DNA from: Ecdyonurus torrentis
Lineage: Eukaryota > Arthropoda > Insecta > Ephemeroptera > Heptageniidae
NCBI GenBank assembly: GCA_949318235.1
Contig: OX439127.1
Span: forward strand, 14,238,324 to 14,302,323
Reading direction: 5' to 3'
DNA: 64,000 bases
Part shown: piece after piece, positions 24,341 to 39,640 of the stretch
How positions within the stretch are numbered: the stretch's first letter is position 1
How the letters are laid out: each line of letters opens with the position of its first letter
Position numbers and translations under genes: made by a program
The notes under the pieces: model-generated
The model's input: only the letters and a program-made list of their open reading frames with translations
Databases searched by the model: none
What the model was told of the DNA's origin: nothing

Positions 24341-24730
24341 CCTGCCCATGTGTGTAGTGGTTAGCGTGCTCGTTTGTCACGCTGGAGGTTCGGCGTTCGT
24401 TACCAAGCCGGGTTGGCCTTGTAGGCCAGCTTGTAAGAGCGATGGTTGGAACGGTGAAGTTTCAGTGTGTTTCAATGTGTACGTTTCCGCTGCAATGCGT
24501 GGGTTGGCCAGGCAGTTTGACCACCTCTCGTACATAGTGGCGAGTGCTGCCGTCGTAAGATTTGGTGGTCCGAGCTGCACAGGTCTGGTATTAGGAGCCC
24601 AGAGGAGTGTGGTATTAAGGGTAGAGCCTGTGGTCTGGTAAGCCACAGATCATTGTAAGCCCTCTTACTAAAAAGGATTCGTCCTGGCCTACCCCGAAAG
24701 GGATTATGGCGTCATGATATGTATGTATGT
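24341..24730 (+). mobile_element. tRNA-headed SINE with perfect 13-bp TSD
   Basis: A 390-bp insertion bounded by AGTTGAAACTTAA on both sides (24328-24340 and 24731-24743). The uninterrupted homologue at 43174-43516 has a single, slightly diverged copy of this site, which proves insertion. The 5' 80 bases are tRNA-like: TAGTGGTTAGCG resembles a D-arm/A-box, GCGTG and CACGC could pair as an anticodon stem, and GGTTCGGCG is a degenerate B-box. A long body follows and ends GATATGTATGTATGT, a microsatellite-type tail rather than poly-A. The ~300-bp body recurs inverted at 49569-49872. Confidence 0.85.
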
Positions 24731-24774
24731 AGTTGAAACTTAAAAATAATTTTGTAACCTCCTATAAGTTTTAT

Positions 24775-24779
<5 letters not shown>

Positions 24780-24822
<43 letters not shown>
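24780..24822. repeat. (CT)n microsatellite in E2
   Basis: 43 bases of (CT)n; the homologous site in the second E2 copy has about 23. Confidence 0.97.
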
Positions 24823-24825
<3 letters not shown>

Positions 24826-24863
24826 GACACCGTCTCACTGCAGTCCAATACGACTACAGCCCT

Positions 24864-25242
24864 AATATGTGTTAATTTGCTACCAATTATAAACTGACTT
24901 ATAAGAACTTATTATTATTAAAATAGACTATGCTAACAATACTTTATTATTTTTATTTACTTACCAGTGTAATCGACTTGGATGCCACTTTACTAAAGAT
25001 AGTGCATTTAAGTAGGGTCACTATAAATTGAAGAAATTAAACTAACGATCTTGAGAACCTCTAGTCCATTATTGTTTATTTTGCATTAAACTAATTATCA
25101 CTGATACTAATTTTGAATGATTGATTGAAAGCTCTAACACTATGCATAATTAAAAAGCGTACTGCCATTTATAAAATAGCGAGAAGCGGTCACCTAGAGA
25201 ATTGTACTCCTACTGCGAGAAACATCTGATTATTGGTACCTA

Positions 25243-25299
<57 letters not shown>

Positions 25300-25976
25300 C
25301 TTCGTACTTTTCTCCCTCGTTTTTTTTAGGGGAAGCATGTTGTTAAGAAGTTATTTTTATATATTTTAACAATTCAGAGAGAGAGCGAGAGAGAGAGAGA
25401 AATTTGAAGCTTGACTCCGTCAATAATACTTAGTGGCTTGACTGGCTTGTCAGTGTGATAGTCATATTATACAACATATTCTTTTATTTTACCAAAAAAT
25501 TCGATTTAGAGAGATTAATAGAACGGATACACCTGAATGTCCCAGGAAATAGCGCTCAGATGCACAATTATAATTTGACAATGCTTGAAATAGCTATAAA
25601 TAAAAACACTACCTAAGTGGTTATCATATATGAACATATGTTTCTGTCTATTTTCTTAGCTTACCTCGGTTTTTCTATTCTTTCAATCATATGATTTGCT
25701 ATACAAATTAAGGTATTTGTATTAAATATAAATTCCTTAATACAAATGTAATGTGCATTTTATCTTCAGATTACTAAAAATAATTTTACTTGTACTTTTT
25801 CCGATTTTGCACTCAAAAGTATAAATTTTACTGAAATTTGCAGTGTATTTGTCGTACGTAAACCTTATGGAGTCCCTTATAGCGCCTTTTTCAATTCTCA
25901 CGAAGCAGGGCGCAAAGCATGCAAAGTTTCACGAGCCAGGGCGGCGCCCTGGCGCACCCTGCCTCCACTACACACC
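24864..25976 (+). repeat. Interspersed repeat A, copy 2
   Basis: Colinear with 43517-44519 over its full length, and with 5167-6136 from 25061 on. It contains (TA)n at 25245-25296 and an interrupted (GA)n at 25376-25400. Unique to this copy is a ~36-bp insertion at about 25708-25744 that holds the inverted pair ATTTGTATTAA and TTAATACAAAT. The right end has the GC hairpin CCAGGGCGGCGCCCTGG. No protein is encoded. Confidence 0.85.
25245..25296. repeat. (TA)n microsatellite in repeat A copy 2
   Basis: 52 bases of (AT)n at the homologous site of the 89-base array in copy 1. Confidence 0.96.
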
Positions 25977-26089
25977 TGTATGCCTTTTTGTTTTTTAACT
26001 GATGCACATAATGAAACTAAATGCTCTTTACATTCTTTCTTTGCTTTCTTTCTTGCTGTCTTTTTTTTTTTTTTTTTTCTTTCCTTTCT

Positions 26090-26661
<572 letters not shown>

Positions 26662-27060
26662 GTTTAATGACGAAATTTTATCTTCTTCTTCTTTCTTTTT
26701 TTTTTTACCCTAAAAAAGATTCTAAGTTTTATATATTTTTTTTTAACGTTAGATTTCTTTTCAAAAGAAGTAAATTGCCTCAATTAAAGATTCGAAATAA
26801 TAGTAATATTATAATCATAAAAAAATTAATATAAACTTTAAATGAAAAAAAAAATCTTTAAAATTAATATTACGCTATAAAATTTGTAAGTTTAAAGCAT
26901 TACAAACTTCAAAGGAAAACTTTTTCAATCGATATATATTTTTTTTCACAAGTAAAAACACCGTTCAAAGGATTTGTAAGGGTAATTTAATCTTGTTAGT
27001 GTGAACTGTTTTAAAAAGTTTTAATTATAAGGCTTACGTGTGGGTGAATCTATGTTTTCA
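26662..27060. other. Unassigned AT-rich DNA
   Basis: No gene is recognised after the CTTT array. Confidence 0.65.
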
Positions 27061-27067
27061 ATATCGT

Positions 27068-27265
27068 CAGTGTATGTCTCGTTTAATTTTGTGACATTAA
27101 GGGACATACGTAGAATATAATGTGTGTGTGTATAGTACACAAACTGATTACATACATAATATACATACATGCACATTTTTACATAATATATTATAATGTA
27201 TTTCTGTTAATGTCACAACATACTTGATATTATAATACACACAGCACACACACATACGAGATAAG
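27068..27265. repeat. Possible inverted repeat, MITE-like
   Basis: TTGTGACATTAAGGGACATAC near 27090 pairs imperfectly with GTATTTCTGTTAATGTCACAA near 27200, and the outer sequence (GTATGTCTCG versus CATACGAGAT) may extend it. The interior is GT/TACA-rich. This is the decayed stem of a small element at best. Confidence 0.4.
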
Positions 27266-28022
27266 ATGTACATTTTTAAATGACATAAGTGTACATATTT
27301 TTAAAAATATTTAATACTCATATAGAATTAATCAAACTGGTTAGTTTTTTTGAAATTAATGTACAATATACAAATGATTATATATCTTACCTTTTCAATC
27401 TAGCGCATGGTTTTCTTATAAGTATAACATTGAGAATTTACCGCTACTTTTTAAAAGGTAACATTTATCATCACAATCATGTGTACATCAATATGACTGT
27501 TTAATTTTTCTCTATTTCTCTTCATAATTAATTAACTATTTTCTTAGACCGAGAATCTAATGTATGGATACATTGGAGAGGCGATTTTTATGGAAATATT
27601 TAAAAACAAATAAATTAAAACTCCAAAATTCTGCAGGAAAATTTTCAAATTATACACAAATTGAACCATATTAAAAATATATATATTTTTTAAATATATG
27701 TATGATATCTAATTATAGAATTTTTTTTATTAATAGAAGTAGAAGATTACATAATAAAATACAGCTAGAGCATCACCACTCAAAGATATCAACCATAAAT
27801 GTTCTTGGTTAAATAAACGATTGTTTCAGAATAATTGAACATTCATTAAATCTCCCCTATGTAGTATCCTACCCTAACAATGAATTTTCAAGCTATTATG
27901 TGAAACAATAGAAATAAACTCATTATTTTTTCATTATTTTCTCAGTCCTGTTTGGAGAAGCTCGAAGCTTGTATAGTGAGTATGTTGATGTCAGGAAGGT
28001 ATTGCATCACACAAAGCTATAT
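27266..28022. other. Unassigned AT-rich DNA
   Basis: No gene is recognised. Short frames at 27289-27504 and 27969-28157 lack family signatures; the latter overlaps the hairpin below. Confidence 0.6.
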
Positions 28023-28023
28023 G

Positions 28024-28231
28024 CTATGACGTATACGAAATGTACACTTAGCTTGGTGGTAAATTTAACATCAAAGACAATGTCGCTCTCTAAAGAATCC
28101 TTTTATGATTCTCAGAGTATTTGGCAACGCTGCTTTTACCTGACTATTTATTTTTAACCTTTGCTTCAGAAAGTGGCATCGTCTTTGATGTTAGATTTAC
28201 CACCAAGCTAAGTGTACATCCTCTGTCATAG
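28024..28231. repeat. 208-bp inverted repeat (hairpin 1)
   Basis: Arms of about 68 bases: the left arm (28024-28093) contains ACTTAGCTTGGTGGTAAAT and the right arm (28164-28231) contains its inverse with few mismatches. A ~70-base loop lies between. It looks like a small palindromic MITE. Confidence 0.85.
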
Positions 28232-28288
28232 AAAATTTTATTTTTTGCCTTTACTCTAAGGCAACAGAATAAAATTTTACATGACAGA
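28222..28288. repeat. 67-bp inverted repeat (hairpin 2)
   Basis: TCTGTCATAGAAAATTTTAT pairs with ATAAAATTTTACATGACAGA; arms of about 30 bases with a few mismatches flank a 6-base loop. It overlaps the right end of hairpin 1 and ends six bases before the (ACAGT)n array. Confidence 0.85.
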
Positions 28289-28293
28289 ATGTG

Positions 28294-28810
28294 TACAGTA
28301 CAGTACAGTACAGTACAGTACAGTACAGTACAGTACAGTACAGTACAGTACAGTACAGTACAGTACAGTACAGTACAGTACAGTACAGTACAGTACAGTA
28401 CAGTACAGTACAGTACAGTACAGTACAGTACAGTACAGTACAGTACAGTACAGTACAGTACAGTACAGTACAGTACAGTACAGTACAGTACAGTACAGTA
28501 CAGTACAGTACAGTACAGTACAGTACAGTACAGTACAGTACAGTACAGTACAGTACAGTACAGTACAGTACAGTACAGTACAGTACAGTACAGTACAGTA
28601 CAGTACAGTACAGTACAGTACAGTACAGTACAGTACAGTACAGTACAGTACAGTACAGTACAGTACAGTACAGTACAGTACAGTACAGTACAGTACAGTA
28701 CAGTACAGTACAGTACAGTACAGTACAGTACAGTACAGTACAGTACAGTACAGTACAGTACAGTACAGTACAGTACAGTATAGTACAGTACAGTACAGTA
28801 CAGTACAGTA
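28294..28810. repeat. (ACAGT)n pentanucleotide array, 517 bp
   Basis: About 103 units, pure except for one C-to-T change at 28781. Because the unit is five bases long, every frame cycles through the same codons, so stop-free frames of 160-200 codons arise on both strands (YSTVQ and VLYCT); these are not genes. Confidence 0.98.
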
Positions 28811-29270
28811 GTATTGTGATAATGTATATTTTACCACTTAAAAGCATCGTTTGTTTTTAGCATAAGAATAACATTACAAATTTAGAGCGAGTTTTTGAAT
28901 GGTATTTATAATACCACAATCATGTGTTCAAGTGTTCTATATCACCTCAAGTAGGAAAGGAGATGAGTTCTGAAGTATAAAGACAATGTTAAATCATCGA
29001 AACAAGCATTGTTACTAAATCACATAGTTTTCAAACACGCTTTCCAAAAGTTTCTCAACCCAACTAACTTGTAATGTTTTAAAAAGTTTAAAACTTTCAA
29101 AAATTACAATGGTGCTACTGCTGTGTATTTTGTTTTGGAGAGTAAGAACATCTTTGCCTTGCTATATTTGTAACGGAGAAAATTTAATCTGATTCCTATA
29201 GTACTTGTTAGTAAATTACTGTGCTTCAGAACTTATTGATGTTAAAAAAATAACTATTGAATGAAGCAAA

Positions 29271-29304
<34 letters not shown>

Positions 29305-29621
29305 GTATAAATTAATAAACATTGATTGCTTTCTGAAAAGAAAAACAAAGTGATATCATTTTTTAATCAGGAAAAAAAAGGCACATAATATTTTATTGTT
29401 ATATCTGCTATATTTGTTTAGTTAAAAACAAAAACAAAAAAACGAACAAAAAACTTGCCAGTCAACAAACTTATTAAAAAACATAAATATTATTATATTA
29501 TGCTAGCAGATATTCAATAATAATTTAAATATATCTACTAATGAATAAAGGACACTAATATTACTTATGGCAAGTACTCTAATGGAGCATGCTTTATAAT
29601 ATTAATTAGGTATCAACTTAC
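28811..29621. other. Unassigned AT-rich DNA with poly-T
   Basis: Poly-T of 31 bases at 29273-29303. No gene is recognised. Confidence 0.65.
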
Positions 29622-29725
29622 CATCACTTTTGCATCAATCTGCAAACTTGGAGTTTGAAGTTACGTTCTGGATAGATCTGTACTTCTGACAAGAACCGCT
29701 CCATGCAACGTGATTATTCTCTGAA
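29622..29725 (-). other. Candidate spliced exon (non-coding or 5' UTR)
   Basis: On the minus strand a good acceptor (TGTCTTTGTTTTAG) precedes 104 bases of higher GC, followed by a consensus donor, GATG|GTAAGT. An alternative acceptor AG lies five bases further in. All three frames contain a stop, so it is not an internal coding exon. Two ATGs are present: one in TTGCATGG context opens a 26-codon frame, and one forms the last codon before the donor. It could be a UTR or lncRNA exon. Confidence 0.3.
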
Positions 29726-30433
29726 CTAAAACAAAGACAATAATAACAACATATTAATTACAAGAATATACAATACATATGGCTTTTTACACATTTATAT
29801 ATAATCAAATAAATTGAAGAAAAAAAAAATTGTAGTATCTATAAGATGAGTGTAATAGAAAATAAGCATGGACGTGAATAATGTGTATATTATGTGGATA
29901 ATGTGTGTCCTGTATTATAGTATCCTATGTGTGTATTAGGATGAAAGTTGGACCAAAAATTTTGTATCATAGAATATATATGTGAATACATATTATAGCC
30001 AGTTGGCAACTATACATTTATTTGCATGCTTTCTGGGAGATTTATAAGCATGGTGTATAAACTAATATGGAAACCAGCTTTTAAAATCATAGAATAGTAA
30101 TATCTTACTTTAAAAAAAGCAGTAAAAAATCAGTTCATTCAGCAAATCAATCCCCATCATAATTTGAAGTTAAATTTGCATATTTGTGAAGCCAAAAGGT
30201 TTTATTTACCACCCTTTAACACCTAAATACAGCGTGTTTTACTAGGCGAGCGTGTACCTACAAGCATTTATTTTATAGCCTGTGTATCTATAATATTTGC
30301 ATCACCTCATGGTGTGAGATTACATAGGCGGGCCGCGACTAAACTGACCGTACAGTAAAATGCTGATATCCACTTTACCCACAAATTCATCAATTAAATC
30401 GTCTATCATTACATTTCAAATCCAGCATATTTA
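29726..30433. other. Unassigned AT-rich DNA
   Basis: No gene is recognised. Confidence 0.65.
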
Positions 30434-30743
30434 TTAAAGCCATAGACCACATAAAACAACATGTGCTTTTTAATGAATAAACACGAAATGGGATCTTCAA
30501 AACTGATGAAAATTTTTCTAGAATGCTAATGTAACCCCCAGAGAGAGCGTGAAAATACTGTAAAGTATGCAATTTGCGTGACTATTCATGTTTCTGACGT
30601 CATGTGACGTCAGAAACATGCAAAAATTATTTAAAAAAAATTTTGTGCGGGTTGCATAAATCGAAATTTTCTGATCACTGCTACGGAGCTACAGTTGGGT
30701 TTTGAGACAAACTAAAGTTATTTATGTAAGTCCCATCAAGTGT
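30434..30743 (-). mobile_element. TTAA-flanked MITE, family M, copy 4 (truncated)
   Basis: It begins TTAAAGCCATAGACCACATA and keeps the family's landmarks but stops near 30743, about 35 bp short of the far terminus. The CRE is duplicated here as a perfect local palindrome (30587-30620). Confidence 0.8.
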
Positions 30744-31407
30744 AGACTGATTGGCTAAGCATAAAGAATGATCTTTCTATCTGTTGCAATTAGATTGAAT
30801 ATACCGTGATATTTTAATTGCTATGTGCTCATATACGTCTTAATATAGTGTAATGAACGTACACAACAAATAATGTTTGAAATGAAAGTTAACTGGGTGC
30901 GTTCAATATTGTATTTTAATGACACAATATTATAGTGCTTAATATGTAAAAGGGGGCAAGTAATCAAATATAAGTAAATAAATGAAACGCAACTTGAAGA
31001 GTAATTATTTTGATACAAATAATATTTTCTTAATACTCAATATGCTTACGAACACTTAAAGTAAGTTGTTAAACCGGAGAAAACAAACTTGCTGTTAAAA
31101 GAATTTACTTTCTGTACTGATTATATAAATTAATTTTATCAAAATTTCATACATTTTTGCACAAAATACTGTATACTAATTTTTGTGTTTAATTATTTCA
31201 GTATGTATTGATGGAACAAACACTTCACATTGTTTTTCAATTGACTCTAAAAATACGCTTGACATAGACGATAATATTTAGTATGTAAATTATGTAAATT
31301 AAATATTTTTCACGATATTACTTGACAAACATGTTTTTACATCTACTCTGTTTTCCTCCCTGTTTTATAGACAATCTGTCGTCTATCTCCAACACTGCGA
31401 AAACAGG

Positions 31408-31410
<3 letters not shown>
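30744..31410. other. Unassigned AT-rich DNA
   Basis: No gene is recognised. Confidence 0.65.

Positions 31411-31458
<48 letters not shown>
31411..31458. repeat. Poly-T, 48 bases
   Basis: The longest pure homopolymer in the window, followed by a CT-rich tail. Confidence 0.96.
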
Positions 31459-31659
31459 CTTTTCTTCTTTTTTCTATTTATGAATCTTTCAATTTTTCTT
31501 TAATATCAAATTTACTTATATGTAAAATATACAGCATTCATTATATTATTACATTTCTTAGGATATAAATGATGTGCATGCATTTATGAAATGCATTATA
31601 AGGGAAAAATAATAAGATGCCACATGTCTCACTAGAAGACGCAGCAAGTTTTAACAAGA

Positions 31660-31970
31660 TAACGAAGTAAGGAAAGTATATCGTGATCGCGCACTGCGAT
31701 GTGTGCGATCCAACGGTTTGAAGCAACAAGACACTATAATACTAAGAGTCGGCGCACGCATCACGCTAGTTACAACTTTGACTGAGCTAGGTACTATCTT
31801 ACTAGGGTTGTGGGCGTATGTCTTGGAAAGTGCTTTCTATTTTCTCTCACTCCTGCCTGTATACTATAACTACTATGCTACCAGGGATCGATAGAGTCCC
31901 TTGCTGGACCAGTTCAATGTGCTGTTAGCGGGGCAAAAGCAGCTCACGCAAACAGAAGACAGAGGTTGTT
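31660..31970. other. Complex, higher-GC island of unknown nature
   Basis: About 310 bp that is clearly less AT-rich than its surroundings. It has a stem-forming GATCGC/GCGATC pair at 31685-31710 and a 63-codon plus frame (31703-31894) with a hydrophobic middle (ILLGLWAYVLESAFYFLSLL). I cannot name the protein. It could be an exon, a regulatory segment or an old repeat. Confidence 0.3.

Positions 31971-35451
<3,481 letters not shown>

Positions 35452-35540
<89 letters not shown>
35452..35540. repeat. Compound (AC)n(AT)n microsatellite
   Basis: (AC)n at 35452-35485 and (AT)n at 35486-35540. Confidence 0.97.
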
Positions 35541-35544
<4 letters not shown>

Positions 35545-36889
35545 ATGTATGTATAATCCTTTTATTGACAAGAGAATTTTTTTCTATAAGTATAGTAACA
35601 TTTAAAACATATATTTTAGCATTGACTTTTATTAAAAACACGATTTTATGACAAAAAAAGTGTTAATAGGTCACTTAATGCATTAAAATATAATACGAAA
35701 ATAAATATTGAAATGTAGATTTGAGACACCGACAAACGTTTGTGACTATACATTAATGAAAGAGCTTTGCTAAAAAATAAAATTATGAAAGCGACAGAAT
35801 TTCTTTTTTCTTTTTATTTGTTTCTTTGTTATGTTTCTAATGTGCCATGTATTCTTTGCATGACAGTGTTATAAAATACAAATCCCCCTTCCACCACCGC
35901 CAAAAAAAAAAAAAAAAAAAAGTTAGCAAATGTCCCAGTGTAGATAACTAAGATAACATTTTGTTTTCTATGAGAATTGTTGCACAAGTTGCATACTCCA
36001 CAGGATGACAAAGAGGGGCGGAGTCGAAGTCGTATCCTGCAGGGTAGGCAAAAAGTTGAACACAAAGTATAAAAAAACTGTGACGCTGATCACTCTCGGT
36101 GTTAAAATAATTAACGACTTCTTCCGAAACATGACCATTTTTTTTAAGTATGATTACTGATATTAATCTCAATTTTTATTATTATTATTTTTTAAATTAA
36201 TAGAAAAAAAAATCATATAGTTCAACTGGTTGAACCCACTATTCAAATATAACTTAAGGCAAAACTTTGTAATTTAATGATACTTGTTCAAGTAATGCAA
36301 TTCTTTTTTGCAGGAATAAATTTTTACTTCTTTTGTTTCAAGTTATTCGTTAGCAACAATTAACTATATGAGCACCACAAGTTTTCTGGAAACATTTACA
36401 TAAAAAGTTGTAATAATAGTTTAGAGCTACGTTACTGTGTAAGGGAACTTTAACGCCAGATAATTTTTAAAAGTGTACCATATTTAAATTTTTGCTTGTT
36501 TTGTACATTTCATTGCCATTATATTATGTTTAAAAACAGAAAGCTTGTGTATATTATGTTCCTATCTTTTACGTATTTTTATATTCTAATAATTTATTCT
36601 GTAGCTATACGATAATAACTTCCTGACACTTTGTGTTTATTTGGGGTTTGAGCTTATGAAATTTAATTTGGTTTTATTTATATCAATATTTGGATATAAA
36701 TTTTTTATATGAAAAATATTCAATCCAGTATCAACACTTAATTATAATTTAACATCAAACTATTTTTCATTCCATGGTTCATTTACAATTTACCTTCAAA
36801 CTCTTCAAAAAGTTAATGAATAATAGTAAATAAAAAAATAAATAATAATAATAAAAGAAGAACATGAGGGAAACAATAGATTGGAAGTC
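35541..36889. other. Unassigned AT-rich DNA
   Basis: Poly-A at 35903-35921. A slightly GC-richer bit lies at 35980-36060. The minus frames here match nothing known. Confidence 0.6.
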
Positions 36890-37345
36890 GGCATAGAACA
36901 TCGGAAGTGGAAGAAAAGAGTAAAAGACGAGAATGAGTACCGACCCAGCTACGCTACCAACACTACCACAGCGTGCTGCCTCCCTGCCTGCTTGCAGATC
37001 AATGTAGTGGAGCCAGTGCAAGGGCGGCAGGGTGGGTGGGTTAGATATTTGGCCGAGAAGAGGAGCCGCCCGCCCCACTGGCTGGGATTTGCTGCTGTTG
37101 CTGCTGCTACCGCTCATGCTGCCGGGGCCAGTTTCTGGGCCATGACGTCACTACCATGTGGCCCGCAAGCGAGAGAGAGAGAGAGAGAGAGAAAACGGAG
37201 AACGGAGGCGAGCAGAAAAGCGGCGTTATAGGCGGCTGAAGCGGGAATAGTAGTTGGTGGTGGTGGCAGTAGTAGCAAGAGGAGGCAGGCGAGATCGATC
37301 GGCTCTTGCACGGCCTAGCTAGGCTCCACACCGCGCGCGCCTTTG
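36890..37345. promoter_or_regulatory. CpG/GC-rich island, candidate promoter or first exon
   Basis: The only long GC- and CpG-rich stretch in the window that does not look like a transposon. It contains a consensus CRE (TGACGTCA, 37143-37150), a short (GA)n at 37170-37192 and CpG runs near its right edge (GCGCGCGC). Read on the minus strand, the CT-rich tract lies upstream of an ATG at 37117 in acceptable context (GCAGCATGA) that opens a frame starting MSGSSSNSSKSQPVGRAAPL; after about 60 residues it runs into AT-rich sequence, as if past a splice donor, but I see no strong donor. Plus-strand transcription is also possible. No protein family is recognised. Confidence 0.4.
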
Positions 37346-37977
37346 ACACAAAACTTTATTCGTCAACATCACCCTTATGAGTGTCACCACAACCTTATAG
37401 TCACATGGAAAGTCGAGGGAGGTTCATGTCCCACTCAAGTATGTCTTGACTTGCTCAACAAATCTTTTATATACTTTCATATTTTGAAATTTTCAGTAGT
37501 TTCAATGATTAGAAAGATAAAAAATTCCGATATATTAATACTCTCGAGAGGAAGCAAATTTCCTACCGCAAGTCCTAAATTATTGTCATATATATTTCTA
37601 TTATACTACTTAATATAAAATCATAAATTGGGCAGACTGTTAAAACCCCGTTATCAAATTTCTATTCACAGAAATATCTTATTCATCGTAATGTAGCAGA
37701 TGAATATTACACTTGCTTTTTATATGTAGCTTCATATTTTATCAGTTTCTTTACGCCACTTTATTTTGTAAGTGTTATGAAAATTAAACTAAAAAGGATA
37801 ATAAAAATAAATCAGATATATCAAAGATTTATACGTCAACCAAGTATAAGTGTTAATTGAAATTTTGAAATTATAATTTTAGGGAGATTTAATGAGTTAT
37901 AATAAATGTTTTATTGCAAAAATAAATGATTTTAATTTATTAGAGAGATATTTTTAGGAAATGTAAACTTGGATTGA
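37346..37977. other. Unassigned AT-rich DNA
   Basis: Moderate GC at 37346-37460 continues from the island; the rest is AT-rich. No gene is recognised. Confidence 0.6.

Positions 37978-38477
<500 letters not shown>

Positions 38478-38560
<83 letters not shown>
38478..38560. repeat. (TA)n microsatellite
   Basis: About 83 bases of (TA)n to the left of the AACGCGTT-family MITE. Confidence 0.97.
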
Positions 38561-38566
<6 letters not shown>

Positions 38567-38606
38567 CTTTTATGTCATGGTATGTATTCATGTATATATG
38601 CAAAGA

Positions 38607-39086
<480 letters not shown>

Positions 39087-39091
<5 letters not shown>

Positions 39092-39640
39092 CCTCCATTA
39101 CGTCAAACAAATGAAAGAAGGTGCTTTGCTTTAAAGGTTTTATTATATTGAATGAATGGCAGTTAATGTTTATCAATTTATTCATCCGTACTGCAAGATT
39201 CCTTAGTAGAAGATACATATTCTTATAATAGGTAATCAGGTAATCACGCTAGGTTGCATATTTTTAAAAGTGCGGAGAACGTAAGTAATTTTTTGCTAAT
39301 TTTGACTAGATTAAGCAAAATTAACCCATTATATAGTTGTGGTTATGTCCACTTACGACAGTAATGAAGTTACCATGGTGTATACCAGTATTTCATACTA
39401 AATATTCTCAACGACTTATCCTCTTTCTATCTATATCGTAAGAGTACAAGCAAATTCTTGTTATTATAGATCAATCATAAGAAAGTAATGCAAACTTATC
39501 AATGTTAATTATTATTTCATAAGTAACTCGTTAAGGCAGTTGTCATATTATTTGCAATTACTTAGGCCATGATGATTGATTATTACACATGCATGAATAA
39601 TTAATAGCTATAAAATATTTTAGCTATGTTATTCGTCATA
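39087..39640. other. Unassigned AT-rich DNA
   Basis: No gene is recognised. Confidence 0.65.

Larger units (their letters stand above)
24089..24863 (+). mobile_element. Short TIR element E2, copy 1, split by a SINE
   Basis: The left end TAGTGTTGTAGTCCTAAAG and right end CGACTACAGCCCTA are imperfect inverted repeats. The same ~343-bp element occurs uninterrupted at 43174-43516; here a SINE splits it. It contains the GC-rich phrase CCCGCCGCAGGCGCGAA shared, inverted, with E1, and a (CT)n at 24780-24822. In both copies it is followed by the same downstream sequence (repeat A), so E2 and repeat A move or were copied as one unit. Confidence 0.7.

Noticed and set aside
24377..24646. 89-codon minus frame shared with 49652-49852 (MAYQTTGSTLNT...)
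   Set aside because: Similar in both places only because the SINE body is similar; it runs antisense to the SINE and has no family signature.
27969..28157. 62-codon plus frame near the ACAGT array
   Set aside because: It lies within an inverted repeat; the frame follows from the hairpin sequence and has no start or splice context.
28251..28860. Open frames of 164-198 codons on both strands over the ACAGT array
   Set aside because: A five-base unit with no in-frame stop yields the same pentapeptide in every frame; there is no coding evidence.
35829..36172. Minus frames of about 75 codons
   Set aside because: No recognisable domain, and one runs through a poly-A tract as poly-phenylalanine.
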